DNA of 64,000 nucleotides from Alphaproteobacteria bacterium (GTDB lineage: Bacteria; Pseudomonadota; Alphaproteobacteria; Micropepsales; Micropepsaceae). Numbering within the stretch: position 1 is the first letter of the stretch; each line of letters begins with the position of its first letter. Below the pieces are notes generated by a model, which made no database searches, had not been told where the DNA came from, and saw only the letters and a program-made list of their open reading frames with translations. The stretch is taken from positions 1 to 64,000 of the forward strand of contig JANYAR010000001.1 in assembly GCA_025361185.1 (NCBI GenBank), in the 5' to 3' direction. Both the position numbers and the translations under genes were made by a program. Of this stretch, positions 59,526-64,000 are shown one piece after another.

Positions 59526-61118
59526 TCAGAAAACCAACGGCCGCGCATGTTTGACCTGCGGAAGCTTGGCAACAGCTTCGGCAACCGCGGCCGGCACTGG
59601 CCCGTCGACTTCGATCAAGGCAATGGCGTCCTGGCCCGGTGCGCTGCGGCCCAAAGTGAAGTTGGCGATATTGACCTTGGCGTCGCCCAGCATGGTGCCC
59701 AGCTTGCCGATAAAGCCCGGCTTGTCCTCATTGACGATATAGAACATGTGCGGCGCGAATTCGGCGTCCAGGTTGATGTCCTTGATCTGGATCAGGCGCG
59801 GACGGCCGTCGGAGAACACCGTGCCGGCGACGCGGCGGGTGGAATCGTCGCCCTTGGCATCGGTCATGTTCACCACCAGCTTGATGAAGCCTTCATAGAT
59901 TCCTTGCGCATCGCGGCGCGTCTCGCTGACTTTGATGCCGCGTTCCTTGGCGATCACCGGAGCGTTGACCATATTGACCTCCGACAGCATCGGCTTGAGC
60001 AGTCCGGCCAGCGCCGCCTGGGTCAGTGCCCTGGTGTTGAGCAGGGACGGCGTGCCTTCATAGATGATCTCCACCCCGGTCAGGCTGGCGCCGGTAAGCT
60101 GGCCCGCAAACGAACCCAGCTTTTCCGCCAGGGAAATCCAGGGACGCACTTTCTGGGCTTCCGAGGCCGAAATGGATGGCATGTTCAGCGCATTGATGAT
60201 GGCGCCGGTCAGCAGATAATCGGAAATCTGTTCGGCCACCTGCAACGCGACATTTTCCTGCGCTTCGGTGGTGGCTGCGCCCAGATGCGGCGTCGCCACG
60301 ACCTTTTCATTGCCGAACAGGATGTTTTCCTTGGCGGGCTCGGTCTCGAACACGTCCAGCGCCGCGCCGGCGACATGGCCATTGTCGATTGCCGCTTTCA
60401 ACGCATGTTCATCAATCAGCCCGCCACGGGCGCAGTTGATGATGCGCACGCCCTTCTTGGTCTTGGCGATGGCGTCGGCGGAAAGGATATTCTTGGTCTC
60501 CGGCGTCATCGGTACGTGCAGGGTGATGAAATCGGCCCGCGCCAGCAGGTCGTTCAGCTCCACCTTCTCGATGCCCAGATCGTTGGCGCGTTCCTGCGAC
60601 AGATAGGGGTCATAGGCGATGACCCGCATCTTCAGGCCCTTGGCGCGGTCGGCGACGATGCTGCCGATATTGCCGGCGCCGATCAGGCCCAGCACCTTGC
60701 CGGTGATCTCCACGCCCATGAAGCGGTTCTTTTCCCATTTGCCGGCCTGGGTCGAGGCATTGGCGGCCGGCAGTTCGCGCGCCAGCGCCAGCATAAGTGA
60801 GATGGCGTGTTCGGCGGTGGTGATGGAATTGCCGAACGGCGTGTTCATCACGATGACGCCGGCGGCGGTGGCGGCGGGAATGTCGACATTGTCCACGCCG
60901 ATGCCGGCGCGGCCCACAACCTTCAGATTCTTCGCCGCCTTCAGCACATCGGCGGTGAGCTTGGTGGCCGAGCGGATGGCGATGCCGTCATACTGGCCGA
61001 CGATCTTGATCAGCTCTTCCTTGGAAAGGCCGATCTTCACGTCGGCGTCCACCCCGCGTTCGCGGAAGATGGCGACGGCGGCGGGGGACAATTTGTCGGC
61101 GATCAGGACTTTGGGCAT
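59526..61118 (-). CDS. serA: D-3-phosphoglycerate dehydrogenase SerA
   Basis: About 530 residues from the ATG at 61118; the longer frame to 61403 lies in the upstream sseB-like gene. It is the long SerA type: substrate and NAD domains (KVLGLIGAGNIGSIVADRAKG is the Rossmann turn; catalytic arginine, glutamate and histidine in NCARGGLIDE, DVFETEP and PHLGAATTEAQ), an intervening ASB domain at about 310-450, and a C-terminal ACT domain (MFYIVNEDKPGFIGKLG). It makes 3-phosphohydroxypyruvate, the first step to serine. It ends the serC-sseB-serA operon. Confidence 0.96.
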   Translation of the reverse strand: MPKVLIADKLSPAAVAIFRERGVDADVKIGLSKEELIKIVGQYDGIAIRSATKLTADVLKAAKNLKVVGRAGIGVDNVDIPAATAAGVIVMNTPFGNSITTAEHAISLMLALARELPAANASTQAGKWEKNRFMGVEITGKVLGLIGAGNIGSIVADRAKGLKMRVIAYDPYLSQERANDLGIEKVELNDLLARADFITLHVPMTPETKNILSADAIAKTKKGVRIINCARGGLIDEHALKAAIDNGHVAGAALDVFETEPAKENILFGNEKVVATPHLGAATTEAQENVALQVAEQISDYLLTGAIINALNMPSISASEAQKVRPWISLAEKLGSFAGQLTGASLTGVEIIYEGTPSLLNTRALTQAALAGLLKPMLSEVNMVNAPVIAKERGIKVSETRRDAQGIYEGFIKLVVNMTDAKGDDSTRRVAGTVFSDGRPRLIQIKDINLDAEFAPHMFYIVNEDKPGFIGKLGTMLGDAKVNIANFTLGRSAPGQDAIALIEVDGPVPAAVAEAVAKLPQVKHARPLVF

Positions 61119-61138
61119 GGGGAAATTCCTTCCAGGGA

Positions 61139-61903
61139 TCAATTGAGAGTGGGGCCGCCAGAAGAGCGCGTGCGGCGTTGGTAGAAGGGCGCCACCTGCA
61201 GCAGCGCGTCGGTCAGGCCGATGCGGGTCTTGCGGTCGATGCGCTGTATGTCGAACACCATGCCGGGGATGGTCCCTTCCGCCGCCGCCTCGATGGACTG
61301 GATCAGCGATGGCCAGTCGCCGCCCGCGCTGGAATCCATTTCGATGCCGACCAGCGGATGGGGCTGCTTGGTGCGGTCGGCGAAGGTGACCTGGATCATC
61401 CACGCGGCCTCAATGTCGGGACGGGCGGCAAACACCGTCGTCAGGGTTTCCACCAGCGCCATGGGATAATCCGCTTCGCCGACAATGGTGCGGACGTCTC
61501 CGGGGCGTGGCGGGTCCAGCAATTGGGCAACCTGACTGGCCAAAAACTCTTTGCCGTATTCCGAAGCCGGATTGAGGGTGACCGGCGCGCCGCGCGTCAG
61601 CTCCAACAGGGCACGGCCGTTGATGCTGAGAAATTTGCTTTCTTGCTTCACATAGTCCTGCATGCGCTTCAAACAAGAGAAGACCGGCAGGAACCGGCCG
61701 CCATCCTTGATGCCGGTGACCAGATTCCATTTTCCGCCCGGCGCCTGGGTGAATTTCTCGGTTGCGTCTTCCTTGCCTTCCACCGTGCCCAGCACCAGCA
61801 GATCATGTTCCAGCAGCAGGCGATAAAATTCCGATGCGGTTGCCGGATTTTTCACCGCCGCCACCAGCGCCTGCTCCAGTTCGTTTTCCGGAATGAACGG
61901 CAT
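61139..61903 (-). CDS. SseB-like enhanced serine sensitivity protein
   Basis: 254 residues. The first half resembles the SseB N-terminal domain (ENELEQALVAAVKNPATASEFYRLLLEHDLLVLG, GGRFLPVFSCLKRMQDY), and the second half resembles its C-terminal domain (AAWMIQVTFADRTKQPHPLVGIEM). SseB was named for altered serine sensitivity in E. coli; its mechanism is unknown. Here the gene lies between serC and serA, with 12 and 20 bases to each, which ties the family to serine metabolism by position. No catalytic residues are evident. Confidence 0.8.
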   Translation of the reverse strand: MPFIPENELEQALVAAVKNPATASEFYRLLLEHDLLVLGTVEGKEDATEKFTQAPGGKWNLVTGIKDGGRFLPVFSCLKRMQDYVKQESKFLSINGRALLELTRGAPVTLNPASEYGKEFLASQVAQLLDPPRPGDVRTIVGEADYPMALVETLTTVFAARPDIEAAWMIQVTFADRTKQPHPLVGIEMDSSAGGDWPSLIQSIEAAAEGTIPGMVFDIQRIDRKTRIGLTDALLQVAPFYQRRTRSSGGPTLN

Positions 61904-61915
61904 GGCAAACTCCCT

Positions 61916-63085
61916 TCAGGCCTTGATCTGCTGCCAGGCCCAGTCCAGCCAAGGCGTCAGGGCTTCGATGTCCGCCTTGTCCACGGTGGCGCCGCACCAG
62001 ATGCGCAAGCCTGGCGGCGCGGCGCGGTAGCCGGCGACGTCCAGCGCCACGCCTTCCTTTTCCAGCAGGCCGCACATCTTCTTGATCGCCTCGGCCTTGG
62101 CGTCGTCGGCCAGGGCCATAAAGGCGGGATCGGTGATGGCTATGCAGACGCTGGTGTTGGAACGGATGGTGGCATCTTTTGCCAGGAATCCGGCCCAGTT
62201 GGACTTCTGCACCCATTGCTCCAGCACGCGCAGATTGTCGTTGGAACGCTGGATCAACGCTTTCAATCCGCCCAGGCTTTCCGCCCAGCCCAGCGCGTCG
62301 AGATAATCCTCCACCGCCACCATCGATGGCGTGTTGATGGTCTCGCCCTCGAAAATGCCCTCCACGATCTTGCCGCCTTTGGTCATGCGGAAGATTTTCG
62401 GCAGTGGCCAGGGCGGGGTGTAGCTTTCCAGCCGCGCCACGGCGCGAGGGCTTAAGACCAGGATGCCGTGTGCGGCTTCCCCGCCCAGCACCTTCTGCCA
62501 GGAGAAGGTGGTGACATCGAGCTTGTCCCACGGCAGATCCATCGCAAAGGCGGCCGATGTGGCGTCGCAAATGGTCAGGCCTTCGCGGTCAGCCGCAATC
62601 CAGTCGCCACCCGGAACTTTCACGCCGCTGGTGGTGCCGTTCCACACAAACACCGCGTCATGCGCCGGGTTGTATTGTGTCAGGTCGGGAATTTCGCCGT
62701 ACGCCGCCTTGAAGACGCGCGCGTCTTTCAGCTTGAGCTGCTTGACCGCATCGGTGATCCAATCCTCCGAAAAGCTTTCCCAGGCGAACAGGTCCACGGC
62801 GCGCGCGCCCAGCATCGACCACAGCGCCATCTCGACCGCGCCGGTGTCGGAGGCGGGCACGATACCCAGGCGGTATTCGGCGGGTACGCCGAGCAGCTTT
62901 TTGGTGCGCTCGATTGCGTCCTTGAGCTTGGCCTTGCCGGGCTTGGAGCGGTGGGAGCGTCCCACCAGCGCGCCCTTGAGGGCCTCAGGCGTCCAGCCGG
63001 GGCGCTTGGCGCACGGTCCGGACGAAAAAAAAGGCCGCGCGGGACGCACAGCCGGTTGTTTGCCTTCTTTGGCAACTTCAGTCAT
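61916..63085 (-). CDS. serC: phosphoserine aminotransferase SerC
   Basis: 389 residues of the alphaproteobacterial SerC type. [18 protein letters not shown] and [18 protein letters not shown] are the N-terminal marks. The PLP lysine is in [31 protein letters not shown] and [18 protein letters not shown] are other active-site text. It transfers the amino group from glutamate to 3-phosphohydroxypyruvate. It leads the operon and has a structured leader of the serC RNA-motif type directly before its start. Confidence 0.96.
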   Translation of the reverse strand: MTEVAKEGKQPAVRPARPFFSSGPCAKRPGWTPEALKGALVGRSHRSKPGKAKLKDAIERTKKLLGVPAEYRLGIVPASDTGAVEMALWSMLGARAVDLFAWESFSEDWITDAVKQLKLKDARVFKAAYGEIPDLTQYNPAHDAVFVWNGTTSGVKVPGGDWIAADREGLTICDATSAAFAMDLPWDKLDVTTFSWQKVLGGEAAHGILVLSPRAVARLESYTPPWPLPKIFRMTKGGKIVEGIFEGETINTPSMVAVEDYLDALGWAESLGGLKALIQRSNDNLRVLEQWVQKSNWAGFLAKDATIRSNTSVCIAITDPAFMALADDAKAEAIKKMCGLLEKEGVALDVAGYRAAPPGLRIWCGATVDKADIEALTPWLDWAWQQIKA

Positions 63086-63157
63086 CGCGGTTCATTCCTT
63101 CCAGAATGATAGCGCCTCGTTGGGGAGGCGTGGCCCGCCGCCGATATAGGCGTGGGC
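63086..63157 (-). ncRNA. serC RNA motif (5' leader of serine operon), candidate
   Basis: Read on the minus strand, the leader shows three hairpins before the serC ATG. The first pairs GCCC and CGCC with GGCG and GGGC (63133-63157) around TATATC. The second is CGCCTC with GAGGCG (63113-63130). The third, CATTC with GAATG (63093-63108), encloses the GGAAGG ribosome site in its loop. This layout and the closing text resemble the serC RNA motif described upstream of serC in alphaproteobacteria (Rfam RF00517 by memory). It may be a regulatory or ribosome-masking leader. Confidence 0.55.
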
Positions 63158-63222
63158 GATCCGCACGTCAACGCAGGAATCGGCGAAAAATGGGGAGAAA
63201 CTGCAAGCTATTGGCGCGTCTC

Positions 63223-63245
63223 AAAAAAACGCGGGAACCTGCGGC
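63223..63245 (-). terminator. GC-rich hairpin with T7 tail after the PhzF-like gene
   Basis: On the minus strand an imperfect GC-rich hairpin (about 63230-63245) is followed by seven Ts (63223-63229). It lies about 20-43 bases after the PhzF-like stop and before the serC leader, fitting a rho-independent terminator. The stem has a mismatch, so confidence is moderate. Confidence 0.4.
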
Positions 63246-63265
63246 GATCCAGGATTGAATTGCGA

Positions 63266-64000
63266 TCAGACCTCGATTTCGCCGGTCAGGTAAAGCGCGC
63301 ATTCGCCCTGGATGATGGTGCGATCGCCAGCGTCGGTGCACAGCAGATCGCCGCCGCGTGGCGAGGCCTGGCGCGCCTTCAGGACTTTCTTGCCCAACCG
63401 CTTGGCCCAATAGGGTGTCAGGGTGCAGTGGGCAGAGCCGGTGACGGGATCCTCGGGAATGCCATAGCCGATGGAAAAGAAGCGAGAGACGAAATCATAA
63501 CCTCGATCGCCAGGCGCCGTGACGATCAGGCTCCAAAGACCCAACGCCTCGAGCACTGGCGCGATCGCGCCAGGTCCCGCCAAGCCGCGAATGATGCCGG
63601 GATCATCCCACACCGCCATGAACTTCTGTCCCCGCAACAGCGTGTGGGGCGCAACCACGCCCAGCGCCGCGCCGATTCGCGCTGCCGCATCGGATGGGCC
63701 GTCATAGGGTGTCGCGAGGTCTGCCGGCAGCGACATGCGGCCCCCGCCATCGGGCGCCCGCGTGACAGTCAGTTCGCCCGAGCGCGTCTGGAAGCGCACG
63801 GTTTTCAGATCGGGATCGAGGAGGTGTAACACGACATGGGCGCTGGCCAGGGTTGCGTGACCGCACAGGTCGATCTCGGCCTTGGGCGTAAACCAGCGCA
63901 GGTCATAGGCGCCGGGCGCTGTTTGCACGAAAAAGGCGGTTTCAGAAACATTGTTCTCGCCCGCGATGCGCTGCATCATCTGCGCATCCAGCCAGCTTTC
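63266..64000 (-). CDS. PhzF-family isomerase/epimerase, 5' end beyond window
   Basis: The gene reads leftward and its start lies outside the right edge; at least 245 residues are visible. PhzF marks are MQRIAGENNVSETAFFV with the catalytic glutamate in SETAF, RWFTPKAEIDLCGHATLASAHVV and IPEDPVTGSAHCTLTPYWAKRLGK. The fold is two diaminopimelate-epimerase-like halves. Outside phenazine producers these proteins are isomerases of unknown substrate. Nothing nearby suggests phenazine synthesis. It is upstream of the serine operon on the same strand but separated by a terminator-like hairpin. Confidence 0.88.
   Translation of the reverse strand, partial: ESWLDAQMMQRIAGENNVSETAFFVQTAPGAYDLRWFTPKAEIDLCGHATLASAHVVLHLLDPDLKTVRFQTRSGELTVTRAPDGGGRMSLPADLATPYDGPSDAAARIGAALGVVAPHTLLRGQKFMAVWDDPGIIRGLAGPGAIAPVLEALGLWSLIVTAPGDRGYDFVSRFFSIGYGIPEDPVTGSAHCTLTPYWAKRLGKKVLKARQASPRGGDLLCTDAGDRTIIQGECALYLTGEIEV

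Noticed and set aside
1-64000. CRISPR array, tRNA, rRNA, insertion sequence or prophage
   Set aside because: Scanned by eye on both strands; no direct-repeat array with spacers, no cloverleaf candidate, and no transposase or integrase domain was seen.

Overview
This window reads as the chromosome of a GC-rich, Gram-negative, hopanoid-making alphaproteobacterium. Support comes from a complete hpn (hopanoid) gene set with ispH and a polyprenyl synthase, an alphaproteobacterial-style serC-sseB-serA operon with a serC-type leader RNA candidate, an RND efflux pair, and Tat-like and Mla-type envelope proteins. The genus cannot be fixed from sequence alone. No rRNA, tRNA, CRISPR array, transposase or phage gene was seen.

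Region 1 (1-13.7 kb) is accessory. A truncated TPR protein at the left edge is followed, after a 556-base divergent gap, by a plus-strand run of secreted proteins: a Tat-type beta-propeller, a GHL6-like glycoside hydrolase, a secreted esterase, a PSCyt1-DUF1549-DUF1553 cytochrome protein, a DUF1501 protein, a PSCyt1-LRR protein, a cytochrome b561 and an NHL-type propeller. The PSCyt/DUF1501 families are typical of Planctomycetes and Verrucomicrobia, so this looks like an imported extracytoplasmic redox or polymer-processing module.

Region 2 (13.7-28.9 kb) is mostly minus strand. It holds an acid-sugar or hydroxy-acid catabolic trio (enolase-superfamily dehydratase, MFS transporter, FMN-dependent hydroxy-acid dehydrogenase), a secreted alpha/beta hydrolase with a LysR regulator, an RND pump with its adaptor, a tRNA-dihydrouridine synthase, and a PadR-DUF1700-DUF2807 x3 operon with a clear palindromic operator candidate.

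Region 3 (28.9-37.1 kb) is mixed: a polysaccharide deacetylase, a TPP enzyme coupled to a GNAT-like protein and divergent from a stand-alone acyl carrier protein, an esterase, a MetY N-terminal remnant translationally coupled to a MetA-like protein whose catalytic cysteine is serine, and a TPR-2OG oxygenase protein.

Region 4 (37.3-58.9 kb) is the hopanoid locus. hpnI, hpnJ and hpnK (cyclitol-ether head group) are followed by two paralogous ferritin-like di-iron proteins, hpnL, hpnA-G, then hpnH and ispH on the minus strand, a polyprenyl diphosphate synthase, hpnM, and minus-strand hpnN with an MlaA lipoprotein. Together they supply isoprenoid units, make squalene (hpnCDE), cyclise it (hpnF), add and trim the adenosyl side chain (hpnH, hpnG), decorate bacteriohopanetetrol (hpnIJK) and move the product across the envelope (hpnL, hpnM, hpnN, mlaA). 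hpnO and hpnP are not in the window. The di-iron pair is the best candidate here for an undescribed hopanoid-related enzyme system.

Region 5 (59.1-64 kb) carries an AroQ chorismate mutase, a compound palindromic element, the serine operon serC-sseB-serA and, at the right edge, a truncated PhzF-family gene.
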